Shown: positions 11,822 to 21,325, counted from the first letter of the stretch. The stretch is 54,379 bases of DNA from Methylocystaceae bacterium (GCA_009921565.1 RFXM01000002.1:1-54379), one strand, 5' to 3'. A program made the numbers and translations. Notes: a model not told the origin generated them from the letters alone.

Positions 11822-12262
11822 ATGAAAATCTTAGCTATGTTTAAGAGTTGCATTAGAGATAGATTTGTTTCTCAATTATTTCTGTTGTTTCTCTTCTTTT
11901 TAGTTTTTGGTCAAGCGGCTGTCGCATTTCATCAGCAATGGAGTCCGATCGAAATTGATGATAACATCAGTTATCTTCTAGATGATAAATCTATCTATAA
12001 GGACGGATATAACATTATCGCCACAGTTGGGTTATTCCCGCACAGGCCAATAGCCTCAAACGCCGCGCTTGTAGTTTCAGCTTCCTACTTAGTGAAAATA
12101 AATTGCATCGCAAAATCCCTGATTGTGAAGCAGGGCAGCGCCTTTGCTGACTCAGAAACGGAAGGCGCGGTGTTGGATTTTGACGCCATTAAATTATATT
12201 CGGCCTTGGTTGCAAAAGATGTCGACGCTAAACTCATTGACCGGCTCTGTATGGGAGAGTGA
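11822..12262 (+). CDS. Small secreted hypothetical protein, possibly surface-adhesin E-like
   Basis: N-terminal signal-like segment (FVSQLFLLFLFFLVFGQAAVAFHQQW) and a W..I......YLDDKSI.KDGYNI pattern with a later invariant-looking Cys; AT-rich; family match is by eye only. Confidence 0.55.
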   Translation: MKILAMFKSCIRDRFVSQLFLLFLFFLVFGQAAVAFHQQWSPIEIDDNISYLLDDKSIYKDGYNIIATVGLFPHRPIASNAALVVSASYLVKINCIAKSLIVKQGSAFADSETEGAVLDFDAIKLYSALVAKDVDAKLIDRLCMGE

Positions 12263-12412
12263 TGCCCCTTCAGGCGGTTGCACGCGGTTAAAAAGTTTTT
12301 GCAAAAGAGATCATTTCACTATCGCTTTGTCTTCTTTCGCCATGAATGGGTAATTCTTGGTTTTTTTAAATGAGGGAGTTTGTTGCTGGAGTATTTTTTC
12401 AAAAAGCGCGTC

Positions 12413-12445
12413 GGCGTAGATCGACGTCATTGTCTCATCTACGCC
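12413..12445. other. Perfect 9-bp inverted repeat (possible hairpin)
   Basis: GGCGTAGAT - 15 nt - ATCTACGCC. Confidence 0.6.
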
Positions 12446-12518
12446 TCTTGGCGGTAAATATCATAATAATCAGATATATAAGCGCGCATTCGCCTTGGCC
12501 CCTTTTTAGTTTCAATTG

Positions 12519-12540
12519 TTTCCTAATATCATTTAGGAAA
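12519..12540. other. Perfect 8-bp inverted repeat (possible hairpin)
   Basis: TTTCCTAA - TATCAT - TTAGGAAA. Confidence 0.6.
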
Positions 12541-12607
12541 GTTAAGCGCTGTTCATTAAGCCGATGCCGCGCGGGGTTATTATTGTTTCGCTAGATGAGG
12601 AGGATCC

Positions 12608-12949
12608 ATGCCCTTTACAACTCTTTCGTCCGAATTTATCGATTGGAAATTTTCTACTCAGGATGAGAAGAAAGATCGGTTGGATAAAGCGCTCAAGGCC
12701 ATTGCGGCCCGGGCGCGCAAGGGCTTGGATTGTAAAAATTCCGAGGCTTTAAAGTATGATAAAGCCGCTAAAAAGCTTTTTCTTATTGTCCGGCATGAAG
12801 GTCAGACCATCTATGGACTTGAGCATGCAGATATCGCCAATTACAAAAAAGCGCAGGCGCTGGCCAAGCGCTATTTTAAGGATTTAGGCGCAGGCGAGAT
12901 AGAGCCCGCCCATATTGAGCTCATAAAAAAAGCTATAGAACAGTTTTAA
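12608..12949 (+). CDS. Hypothetical protein (113 aa, soluble, Lys/Ala-rich)
   Basis: Complete ORF with strong SD (gatgaggaggatccATG). Confidence 0.7.
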   Translation: MPFTTLSSEFIDWKFSTQDEKKDRLDKALKAIAARARKGLDCKNSEALKYDKAAKKLFLIVRHEGQTIYGLEHADIANYKKAQALAKRYFKDLGAGEIEPAHIELIKKAIEQF

Positions 12950-13084
12950 CGCTGAGTTGAATTTGTTGACTGGCGTATTTCCTCAATTTTTAAGCGCAAT
13001 CAGTAGCTTCTTGCTAAGACTTTTTTGTTTTTTGGGACTTGAATGGCAAATGTGAGAACCAAATGAGAGAGGTGGAGAAGCTCA

Positions 13085-13321
13085 ATGTCCGCTATGCGCC
13101 CCGCCTTTACCCTTAAGCACGCTTCATTTCTTGTCTGCTTAGTGAGCGGGCTGTTTTTTGCAGGGCATATCTATTTTAATTTAGGCGACTATACCGCAGA
13201 GCGGGGTATTGTCGCTTTCGGCCAGAGTCTTGCAATCGTGTTGGCTTTTGCCGCAATGGTCTATCTCATTACTGAGACTTTTTTATTGGCGTTGTCGCGC
13301 CTATTTAATTTAGACGAATAG
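13085..13321 (+). CDS. Small membrane protein, hypothetical
   Basis: 78 aa with two predicted TM segments; SD-like gagaggtggag upstream. Confidence 0.65.
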   Translation: MSAMRPAFTLKHASFLVCLVSGLFFAGHIYFNLGDYTAERGIVAFGQSLAIVLAFAAMVYLITETFLLALSRLFNLDE

Positions 13322-13330
13322 TTTAGGATT

Positions 13331-13945
13331 TCAGCGAACTCTTTTATGGATTTTCTTGGCGATTTTTTTCATTTTTTTGGCGATGCTCTGGTCTGTCGTT
13401 GAAGCTAGATCGCTTTCAAGTTGGCGGGTTAAATCTTGGATAGCGACTGCTAGCAGCAACTTCTTCTTCATATAATTGACCTTAGAGGCGATATTGCGGG
13501 TTTCTAATCTTTGAAAATCTGGGTGCCCGATGATTGAAAACCAAGCGCGATACCAATCATGATCCGCTGATATCTCCGGGTGGATCAAATCTTCTACAAG
13601 GATTTCTCTAAAAGGCGTTAGGGCGTAACGGAGGGCGAGTTCGGCCCCATCCCATGTCTTTTTTGTATGAAGAAGGCGGAAGAGCTGCAGCATCAGGCGC
13701 CCAAATTGCTCTTTGTGTCCGATCCAACAGTTTATCGCCTGTTCGCTTGGCTCAGCTTCGAACGGAAAGTCTGCAAAACGCGTCCAGAGATTAATGAAAT
13801 CATGCTCGGTTTTTAATTCTTGTGTTTGATAGATGCCAGGCAGTGACTGCGCGGCGTGACGTGTTTTAGCCGGCTTGTCATAGCGGTAACGCAGCAGGAT
13901 TTCCCTGTCTTGGGCATTTTTGGACGATTTATATTTGTTCGCCAC
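13331..13945 (-). CDS. Hypothetical protein with Lys-rich termini
   Basis: 204 aa complete ORF, SD-like aggag on the minus strand upstream (ccccaggagttctcttgtggcgaacaaat...); no family recognised. Confidence 0.65.
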   Translation of the reverse strand: MANKYKSSKNAQDREILLRYRYDKPAKTRHAAQSLPGIYQTQELKTEHDFINLWTRFADFPFEAEPSEQAINCWIGHKEQFGRLMLQLFRLLHTKKTWDGAELALRYALTPFREILVEDLIHPEISADHDWYRAWFSIIGHPDFQRLETRNIASKVNYMKKKLLLAVAIQDLTRQLESDLASTTDQSIAKKMKKIAKKIHKRVR

Positions 13946-14070
13946 AAGAGAACTCCTGGGGATTCGGGCGAAGTTTATCGGGTCATCCGCCCAACCTGCA
14001 AATGGCCGGATTTGGGCCTCGTCATGCTCGCCTTTGGCGGAGGCTTATGCTAACTCACCCCCCGAGGGTT

Positions 14071-14090
14071 GCCCCGCCCTGCGGCGGGGC
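14071..14090. other. GC-rich hairpin upstream of the YfgM-like gene
   Basis: GCCCCGCC-CTGC-GGCGGGGC, perfect 8-bp stem, no T-run. Confidence 0.5.
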
Positions 14091-14126
14091 GCAATATGAT
14101 TTAGCAATCTCAAAGGTTGATCAGAG

Positions 14127-14909
14127 ATGTCGGATATTTTTCATGAGGTTGATGAAGACGTCCGCCGAGATAAGACGGCCGACCTTTGGCGGCGGTATCA
14201 GACCCCTATATTCGTGGGCGCTTTTTTGATTGTCGCCGCTACAGGCGCCTATAGCTATTTTCAAGACACGCGGCTTAAGGCGGCGGAAGCGGCTAATGCG
14301 CGATTTCAAGCTGCTGCGGCGCTGGCGAATGAGGGAAAAAATGCGGAAGCCGCAGCTGCATTTGATGCGTTAGCGAAAGACGCGCCAGCCGGCTATGCGG
14401 CGCTGGCCCGCATCCGAGCCGCTGAGGTGCGTCCAGACAAGGCGCAAGCGATCGCTGAACTAAACGCGATCGGCGAGGATAAGAATGTTGATAAGCTGAT
14501 GCAGCAAGTGGCTTTATTGCGGGCAAGTTTGTTGGTGATGGAAGGCGGAGATCGGGAAAAATTAGAGCGTGCGCTGGGCCCGCTGATGACTTCAGATGGC
14601 GCTTTTAGGTTTTCTGCTCAGGAGTGGAATGGCCTTGATGCGCTCGCCAATGATGACTTTGATGAAGCTGAACGCGTCTTCGATCAAGTATTAGCTGACA
14701 CCGAGGCGCCTCAATCCATGCGCCAGAGAGCGGCTGCCTATCGGGGGTTATTGCACGCTAAGCGTGGTCCAAAAAAAGCGCCTGAAGCAACTGCTGGCGG
14801 CGGCGTCAATGGCGGCGTCATCAGCGTGACGCCTGTGATTGAGCCTGAACAAGGCGGCAATGCGCCCTCTGGATCGGCTGCGCCGTTTGAAACCAGGCAG
14901 GGCAATTAA
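14127..14909 (+). CDS. YfgM-like tetratricopeptide membrane protein
   Basis: MSDIFHEVDEDVRRDKTADLWRRYQTPIFVGAFLIVAATGAYSYF then Ala-rich TPR-like region; precedes der as in many Proteobacteria. Confidence 0.8.
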   Translation: MSDIFHEVDEDVRRDKTADLWRRYQTPIFVGAFLIVAATGAYSYFQDTRLKAAEAANARFQAAAALANEGKNAEAAAAFDALAKDAPAGYAALARIRAAEVRPDKAQAIAELNAIGEDKNVDKLMQQVALLRASLLVMEGGDREKLERALGPLMTSDGAFRFSAQEWNGLDALANDDFDEAERVFDQVLADTEAPQSMRQRAAAYRGLLHAKRGPKKAPEATAGGGVNGGVISVTPVIEPEQGGNAPSGSAAPFETRQGN

Positions 14910-14948
14910 GCGGCGCAGCACCGCGCAACCTTGCGCGAAAGATTGGGA

Positions 14949-16352
14949 ATGTCATTTTCACTAGCGATTATTGGTCGGCCAAACGTTGGTAAATCGACGT
15001 TGTTCAACCGGCTTACAGGCAAAAAGCTCGCGCTCGTGGATGATCGTCCAGGCGTAACGCGCGATCGTCGAGAGGGTGACGCCCGCCTTGCGGATTTGCG
15101 CTTCAAAATTATCGACACGGCCGGTCTTGAGGAGGGCGCTCAGGCTTCGCTTGAAGGGCGGATGCGAGCCCAGACTGAAAATGCAGTCTTAATCGCTGAT
15201 GCAATTTTATTTGTCATTGATGCGCGCGTTGGCGTCATGCCAGATGATAAATATTTTGCCGACCTCGTAAGACGCGCCGGCAAGCCGGTTATCCTCATCG
15301 CCAATAAAGCGGAAGGCAAAGCTGGAGAGCAGGGCGTGATTGAAGGATTTGCTCTTGGTCTAGGCGATCCCGTGCCCTTGTCTGCAGAACATGGCGAAGG
15401 GATGAGTGATCTTTATGACGCTTTGCGCTTTGCATTGCCAGAAGAAACAGCTGAGTCGGATGACGAGGAAATAGAGTTTGTTGAAAAACTTCGTGATGAC
15501 GATGAAGATGGCAGCGATTTAGATATAACGAAACCTTTGCGGATCACTGTTGTGGGCCGCCCCAATGCCGGCAAGTCCACGCTGATCAATCGTTTATTAG
15601 GCGAGGAACGGCTGTTGACGGGTCCGGAGGCCGGCATCACACGCGACTCTATCGGCGTTGATTTTGAATGGAACCATCGCGCTATAAAACTTTTTGATAC
15701 TGCTGGCCTTCGCAAACGTGCGCGTGTGGTTGATAAGTTAGAAAAATTATCAGCGGCTGACGCATTACGCGCCGTTCGTTTTTCTGAGGTAGTGGTCTTA
15801 CTGGTGGACTCAACAATACCTTTTGAAAAACAGGATCTCACTATTGCTGATTTGGCGGCGCGTGAAGGTCGCGCTGTGGTCATTGCGCTCGGCAAATGGG
15901 ACTTGATTGAAGATCGCGGTTCTAAATTGACGCTGTTGCGGGAGGAGGCGGAAAGATTATTGCCGCAAGTCAGGGGCTGCCCTGTCGCTCCCGTCTCTGG
16001 AGCCACGGGTCAGGGACTTGATGGATTAATGTCCAGCATCTTTCATACGCATGAAATATGGAACAAACGGATCGCAACCGCAAAACTTAATCGCTGGCTT
16101 TTAAGCACGATTGAGGAAACGCCGCCGCCAGCAGTGTCAGGCCGCCGCATAAAAATTCGGTATATGACGCAAGCAAAATCACGGCCGCCGCATTTTGTTT
16201 TGTTTGGCAATCAACTTGAGGAATTGCCGGCGAGTTACGAAAGATATTTAATTAATGGCTTAAGAAAAACATTTGAATTGCCGGGCGTTCCAATTCGAAT
16301 ATCCAAGAAATCCGGAGAAAATCCCTTTGAGGGAAAAAAACGTCAGCGCTAA
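14949..16352 (+). CDS. der: Ribosome biogenesis GTPase Der
   Basis: Two GTPase domains: [37 protein letters not shown] and [35 protein letters not shown]; internal ATG 14949 preferred. Confidence 0.97.
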   Translation: MSFSLAIIGRPNVGKSTLFNRLTGKKLALVDDRPGVTRDRREGDARLADLRFKIIDTAGLEEGAQASLEGRMRAQTENAVLIADAILFVIDARVGVMPDDKYFADLVRRAGKPVILIANKAEGKAGEQGVIEGFALGLGDPVPLSAEHGEGMSDLYDALRFALPEETAESDDEEIEFVEKLRDDDEDGSDLDITKPLRITVVGRPNAGKSTLINRLLGEERLLTGPEAGITRDSIGVDFEWNHRAIKLFDTAGLRKRARVVDKLEKLSAADALRAVRFSEVVVLLVDSTIPFEKQDLTIADLAAREGRAVVIALGKWDLIEDRGSKLTLLREEAERLLPQVRGCPVAPVSGATGQGLDGLMSSIFHTHEIWNKRIATAKLNRWLLSTIEETPPPAVSGRRIKIRYMTQAKSRPPHFVLFGNQLEELPASYERYLINGLRKTFELPGVPIRISKKSGENPFEGKKRQR

Positions 16353-16353
16353 A

Positions 16354-16959
16354 TTAATCCAACAAAATAAGTTCTTGTTGGAGCGCATGACGGAGAATTT
16401 TTTTAAATTGAGAGAGAAGTTGGCGCTCTGATACCAATTTTTGGCGTAAGCGAGCGGGCATTTCAAACTGAACGCCGGCGCCAAAGCGTCCTTGATTGCA
16501 AATATTTTTTGGATCTCTTCCGGATAAGGAATGTCCTGCGCCAACTGCTTTTGCGGGAATAGATGCGGCGTTTAGCGAGAAAACAAGTCGATCGCGAAGA
16601 CGCTCATGGAGACCGCCAACCCAGAGTGTGTGCGCATCTTCTTTGTCTTTGCGCCCATGGACGCTGATGGCTAGATCCGCGCGGCGGAGAAGATCAAGAG
16701 CGCGCGGTTCGTCGAAGCGGGATGAGGTAATGTGCAGACTTTCCGCCCGGCGACGTTTTTCCAAACTTTCAAAACCATAAAAGGAATAGCAATCATCTGC
16801 GAGGGCTTTGCCGATCTGAAGCGTTCCTGGTTCAATATATCCCCCGTGGGGCGCAAGGATCAAAATAGGCGAGCCGCGATCGATAACATGGATCTGATAA
16901 TGTTCTCCTTCGATTTCCTGAGCGGCGAGCTCGTTGAAACTGGCGTAAACATCAACCAT
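16354..16959 (-). CDS. Poly-gamma-glutamate hydrolase-family protein (DUF867-like)
   Basis: ILAPHGGYIEPGTLQIGKALADDCYSFYGFES..., LHITSSRFDEPRAL, AISVHGRKD, NICNQGRFGAGVQFEMPARLRQ. Confidence 0.82.
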   Translation of the reverse strand: MVDVYASFNELAAQEIEGEHYQIHVIDRGSPILILAPHGGYIEPGTLQIGKALADDCYSFYGFESLEKRRRAESLHITSSRFDEPRALDLLRRADLAISVHGRKDKEDAHTLWVGGLHERLRDRLVFSLNAASIPAKAVGAGHSLSGRDPKNICNQGRFGAGVQFEMPARLRQKLVSERQLLSQFKKILRHALQQELILLD

Positions 16960-17065
16960 GTCTAAATCCTAAAACTTTGCGCAGCTTGTCGATTGATCCA
17001 GACCCTAAGCAGAGAAATTCGAATGAAGACAAGAATTATAATTTACAGTTTTCTTGATCAATTGG

Positions 17066-17111
17066 CTGGACGGGGCGTAGTTTTGAATTATTCTAAGAAA
17101 CGACCGTCCAG
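17066..17111. promoter_or_regulatory. Nested palindromes upstream of rubrerythrin, incl. Irr-like (ICE-like) box at 17081-17097
   Basis: CTGGACGG (17066-17073) and CCGTCCAG (17104-17111) flank TTTTGAA-TTA-TTCTAAG, close to the ICE consensus TTTAGAA-NNN-TTCTAAA. Confidence 0.5.
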
Positions 17112-17158
17112 AGCGTTTGATAACGCCTTCCTGGCGGCGGGAAATTCTGGAGGAATAA

Positions 17159-17578
17159 ATGACAACGCTTAAGGGCAGTAAAACGGAAGCCAATTTGAAG
17201 GCGGCTTTCGCTGGCGAGTCGCAGGCTAATCGCCGCTATCTATATTTCGCTCAAAAGGCGGATGTTGAAGGCTACAACGATGTCGCGACCGTTTTCCGGT
17301 CAACGGCTGAAGGCGAAACCGGCCATGCGCATGGCCATCTTGAGTTTCTTGAGGGCGTTGGCGATCCGGCAACGGGCCTGCCAATTGGCAAGACGGCCGA
17401 TAATCTAAAGGCGGCTGTGGCTGGGGAAACGCACGAATACACCGATATGTATCCCGGCATGGCGCGCTCTGCGCGGGACGAGGGCTTTGACGAGATCGCC
17501 GATTGGTTTGAAACCCTAGCCAAGGCGGAACGCTCCCATGCAGGCAGATTCCAGAAAGCTTTGGATGAGCTTAAGTAA
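17159..17578 (+). CDS. Rubrerythrin family protein
   Basis: 139 aa, [49 protein letters not shown] ... [46 protein letters not shown] di-iron motifs. Confidence 0.95.
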   Translation: MTTLKGSKTEANLKAAFAGESQANRRYLYFAQKADVEGYNDVATVFRSTAEGETGHAHGHLEFLEGVGDPATGLPIGKTADNLKAAVAGETHEYTDMYPGMARSARDEGFDEIADWFETLAKAERSHAGRFQKALDELK

Positions 17579-17620
17579 GCTGTAGGGCTTGTTTAATCGG
17601 TTATAATTCACTCAGCCTAG

Positions 17621-17651
17621 CTCAGAGCCCCGTTGTGGGCTCTGAGTTTTT
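17621..17651 (+). terminator. Intrinsic terminator after rubrerythrin
   Basis: CTCAGAGCCC-cgttgt-GGGCTCTGAG-TTTTT, perfect 10-bp stem. Confidence 0.9.
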
Positions 17652-17690
17652 AAGTGAACCCTTTATGCGCGGCGTGCGCGGCAGGACATT

Positions 17691-19037
17691 ATGAGAGAAG
17701 GCAGTCTCGAAGCGCCAATTCGTCATCCGATCGATTGGGAAAGCGCAGAATTTTATGATGAGGTAAAACTCGACGCGGAGTTGCGGCGCGTTTTTGACAT
17801 CTGTCATGGCTGTCGTCGGTGCTTTAATCTGTGCGATTCATTTCCCAGACTGTTTGATTTAGTTGATGACTCAAAAAGCGGCGAGCTTGATAGCGTCGAT
17901 AGCGCCGATTTTAAACGCGTGGTTGACGCCTGTACGCTTTGCGACATGTGTTTTTTGACGAAATGTCCTTATGTGCCGCCACATGAATTTAATCTTGATT
18001 TTCCTCATTTGATGTTGCGCTATCGCGCGGTCGAAGCAAACAAAAATAAAATTTCTCTTGCAGACCGGCAGCTGACAGAAACAGACCGCAATGGAAAATG
18101 GGCGACGCTAATTTATAGCGCTGCGAATTGGGCTACGCGCGCCAATAATGGGATTATGCGCAGCCTAGAAGAAAAGCTCATTGGGATAGATCGCAGAGCA
18201 GAGCTGCCACTATACGCCGCTCAGACGCTCGAGGCCTTAGCCGCGGCGCAGCCTGCGAAGCGAGACGCGACAGCGCCCGCGCAGGCCCGGAAAGCCGTTC
18301 TCTATGCAACGTGTTTTGGCGATTACAACGATACCTCAATTGGGATGTCGGCGCTCGCTGTATTGGCTAAAAATGGCGTTGAAACACGCATCGTTTATCC
18401 AGCATGCTGCGGGATGCCGAAATTAGAGCAAGGGCTGATTGGCGAAGTCGCTCAAGCAGCGCAGACAGTTTCGCAAGCTTTGTCTGAATATATAGATGAA
18501 GGATATGATATAGTCGCGCCTGTGCCTTCTTGCGCGTTAATGCTAAAATTTGAATGGCCGCTCATTTTACCCAATGATGAATTTGTCAAGAAACTTTCTA
18601 AAGCAACCTTTGATCTCTCGGAATATATCGTTGATATCTCCCGCAACGAGGGATTAGCAGAAGGCATGCAGCCGATTGAAGGGGGCGTGTCGTTTCATGT
18701 GTCTTGTCATTCTCGGGCGCAAAATATGGGCCAAAAAGGCGCCGAACTTCTGAAGCTTATTCCACAGACTGAAATTAGCGTCGTTGAGCGCTGCTCTGGC
18801 CATGGCGGAGCCTGGGGCTATAAAAAAGATCATTTTGAAATTGCAATGAAAGTTGGCAAACCTGCGGCGCGCCAATTATACGCCGCAGAAAAAAAGCATG
18901 TTGTGTCTGAATGTCCGCTTGCAGGCATTCATATTGAACAGGAAATTAAATCCCTTGATGGCGTCGCTGATAAACCACAAAGGGTAGCTCATCCAATTGT
19001 ATTAATGGCGCGAGCCTATGGTTTGACGCGCGACTAA
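17691..19037 (+). CDS. Heterodisulfide-reductase/GlpC-like (Fe-S) oxidoreductase with CCG domains
   Basis: CHGCRRCFNLCDSFP and CTLCDMCFLTKCPYVPP 4Fe-4S motifs; CCG-type C-terminal half. Confidence 0.9.
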   Translation: MREGSLEAPIRHPIDWESAEFYDEVKLDAELRRVFDICHGCRRCFNLCDSFPRLFDLVDDSKSGELDSVDSADFKRVVDACTLCDMCFLTKCPYVPPHEFNLDFPHLMLRYRAVEANKNKISLADRQLTETDRNGKWATLIYSAANWATRANNGIMRSLEEKLIGIDRRAELPLYAAQTLEALAAAQPAKRDATAPAQARKAVLYATCFGDYNDTSIGMSALAVLAKNGVETRIVYPACCGMPKLEQGLIGEVAQAAQTVSQALSEYIDEGYDIVAPVPSCALMLKFEWPLILPNDEFVKKLSKATFDLSEYIVDISRNEGLAEGMQPIEGGVSFHVSCHSRAQNMGQKGAELLKLIPQTEISVVERCSGHGGAWGYKKDHFEIAMKVGKPAARQLYAAEKKHVVSECPLAGIHIEQEIKSLDGVADKPQRVAHPIVLMARAYGLTRD

Positions 19038-19062
19038 GCGGTCGAGCTTTTGGAGATAATGA

Positions 19063-19653
19063 ATGACAAAGCGTCACTATCTATCACCTGACGATATTTT
19101 GTCTTGGCAAGATTACGCGCAGGCCCGCGCACAACATCGTACGCGGTTGACTGCAATCAAGCGCAAGCGTCGAATTGAGGTCGGGCCATTTGTGAGTTTC
19201 TATTTTGAGAGTTTCGAGACGATGTGGTTTCAAGTGCAGGAGATGCTGCACATTGAGAAAGGCGGTCCCGCCCAGATCCCAGATGAAATCGCCGCTTATA
19301 ATCCCTTAATTCCGAAGGGAAGAGAGCTCTGCGCGACTTTCATGATTGAAATAGATGATCCCTTGCGGCGTGGGCGTGTTTTGGGCGGTCTTGGCGGCAT
19401 TGAAGAAACCGCCTTTATTGAAGTTGGCGATTATCGAATTCATGCGAAAGCCGAAGCCGATCAGGATCGAACGACTGCTGAAGGTAAGGCAAGTTCAGTC
19501 CAATTTGTGCATTTTGATTTTTCTGATGCTGAGGCGCAAGCTTTCAAACAACCCAATACGCGCGTTATTTTGGGACTAACACACCCAAATTACAGCCATA
19601 TGGCCGTACTTCCTGAAGCGACACGCGACTCTTTAGCGCAAGATTTTGACTGA
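19063..19653 (+). CDS. DUF3501 family protein
   Basis: Sequence (MTKRHYLSPDDILSWQDYAQARAQHRTRLTAIKRKRRIEVGPFVSFYFESFETMWFQVQEML) and position after the Fe-S oxidoreductase match DUF3501. Confidence 0.88.
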   Translation: MTKRHYLSPDDILSWQDYAQARAQHRTRLTAIKRKRRIEVGPFVSFYFESFETMWFQVQEMLHIEKGGPAQIPDEIAAYNPLIPKGRELCATFMIEIDDPLRRGRVLGGLGGIEETAFIEVGDYRIHAKAEADQDRTTAEGKASSVQFVHFDFSDAEAQAFKQPNTRVILGLTHPNYSHMAVLPEATRDSLAQDFD

Positions 19654-19722
19654 AATAGATTGCCGATAGCGCCGCCTGCCGTTATGGCGTGGTCTTGATC
19701 ATTTACCTAAATTGAGACCTCC

Positions 19723-21312
19723 GTGACCGCTTCCGCTACCCGTGATCCTGTTTCTCGTCGTCGCACCTTTGCAATTATTTCGCATCCGGACGCTGGTAAA
19801 ACGACCTTAACCGAAAAACTCTTATTATTCGGCGGAGCCATTCAACTTGCAGGCGCCGTCAAAGCCAAGCGTAATGCGCAACAGACGCGTTCTGATTGGA
19901 TGAGTATTGAACGCGAACGCGGTATTTCCGTTGTCACTTCGGTGATGACCTTTGAATATGCCGATTGCGTCTTTAATTTGCTCGATACGCCAGGTCACGA
20001 GGACTTTTCTGAAGACACCTATCGCACGCTTTCTGCGGTAGATGCTGCAGTCATGGTGATCGACGCGGCTAAAGGCATTGAGGCGCGGACGCGTAAACTT
20101 TTTGAAGTCTGTCGACTTCGAGACATACCCATTGTCACTTTTATTAATAAGCTGGATCGAGATGGTCGCGATCCCTTTGAGTTGCTCGATGAAATTGAGA
20201 AAACCTTAGCTCTCGATACAACGCCGATCAATTGGCCGATGGGCGGGGGTAAAAATTTTATCGGCACCTATCGCTTCTCAACTAAAACCATCCGCAAACT
20301 TGATGCGGATGAAGAGCCTGTTCAGACCAGTGGCATTGAGGATCCTATTATTGAAAAATTACTGCCTGCGCAGATTTTGGGTAATTGGCGCGATGAAGCG
20401 ATGCTCGCGGAAGCCGGTAGCAAGCCTTTTGATTTGATGGCCTTTAGAGAAGGCCATTTGACGCCGGTTTTCTTCGGAAGCGCTTTACGAAATTTTGGCG
20501 TGCGCGATCTCATTGACGCAATGGCTGAATATGCGCCATCCCCTCGCGCTCAGGAGGCGGATAAACGTAGTGTTGCCGCTAATGAGCCTAAGATGACAGG
20601 GTTCGTTTTCAAAATTCAAGCGAATATGGACCCTAATCATCGCGATCGCATCGCCTTTATGCGGGTGTGTTCAGGCAAACTCACCCGCGGCATGAAAGCT
20701 AAGCTGGCGCGTACTGGAAAATCTATTCCACTTAATGCGCCGCAGTTTTTCTTCGCGCGCGATCGCTCGATAGCGGATGAGGCATATGCTGGCGATGTCG
20801 TGGGGCTGCCAAATCATGGCGTATTGCGCATTGGCGATACTTTAACGGAAGGCGAAGATCTTGTTTTCCGCGGCGTGCCAAGTTTTGCCCCAGAAATCAT
20901 GCGACGCATTCTTATTTCAGATGCGATGAAAGCTAAAAAACTGCGCGAAGCTCTGCAGCAATTAGCAGAGGAGGGCGTTGTGCAAGTCTTCACTCCACAT
21001 GATGGATCGGGATCAATTGTTGGGGTTGTTGGCGCCTTGCAACTTGATGTACTTGCAACGCGATTGGACGCAGAATACGGTCTACAAACACGCTATGAAC
21101 AATCAAGATTTACAGTTTGTCGCTGGGTCGCCTCTCAAGACGCCGTGAAATTAAAAAGCTTCATTGATACGCATGGTTCAAGCATCGCTGATGATCTTGA
21201 TGGCGCGCCTGTTTTTATGTCGACTTCCGCTTTTCAACTTAACTATGACTCTGAACGAAATCCCGACATCATTTTTTCTGATGTGAAGGATTATCAAAAA
21301 TCCGAAAATTAG
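19723..21312 (+). CDS. prfC: Peptide chain release factor 3
   Basis: RRRTFAIISHPDAGKTTLTEKLLLFGGAIQLAGAVKAK, SDWMSIERERGISVVTSVMTF; GTG start. Confidence 0.97.
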   Translation: MTASATRDPVSRRRTFAIISHPDAGKTTLTEKLLLFGGAIQLAGAVKAKRNAQQTRSDWMSIERERGISVVTSVMTFEYADCVFNLLDTPGHEDFSEDTYRTLSAVDAAVMVIDAAKGIEARTRKLFEVCRLRDIPIVTFINKLDRDGRDPFELLDEIEKTLALDTTPINWPMGGGKNFIGTYRFSTKTIRKLDADEEPVQTSGIEDPIIEKLLPAQILGNWRDEAMLAEAGSKPFDLMAFREGHLTPVFFGSALRNFGVRDLIDAMAEYAPSPRAQEADKRSVAANEPKMTGFVFKIQANMDPNHRDRIAFMRVCSGKLTRGMKAKLARTGKSIPLNAPQFFFARDRSIADEAYAGDVVGLPNHGVLRIGDTLTEGEDLVFRGVPSFAPEIMRRILISDAMKAKKLREALQQLAEEGVVQVFTPHDGSGSIVGVVGALQLDVLATRLDAEYGLQTRYEQSRFTVCRWVASQDAVKLKSFIDTHGSSIADDLDGAPVFMSTSAFQLNYDSERNPDIIFSDVKDYQKSEN

Positions 21313-21325
21313 GCCTCTTGGGAAG

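Noticed and set aside
12370-12752. ORFs 12370-12594 and 12564-12752 in the AT-rich block
   Set aside because: No SD or coding character; one overlaps the better supported 12608-12949 gene in another frame
15413-16006. 197-aa ORF antisense to der (and similar long antisense ORFs at 7451-8035, 2444-2989, 23018-23359, 40632-41282)
   Set aside because: Low-complexity Ser/Arg/Ala-rich translations opposite strong conserved genes; typical GC-driven shadow ORFs with no family signature
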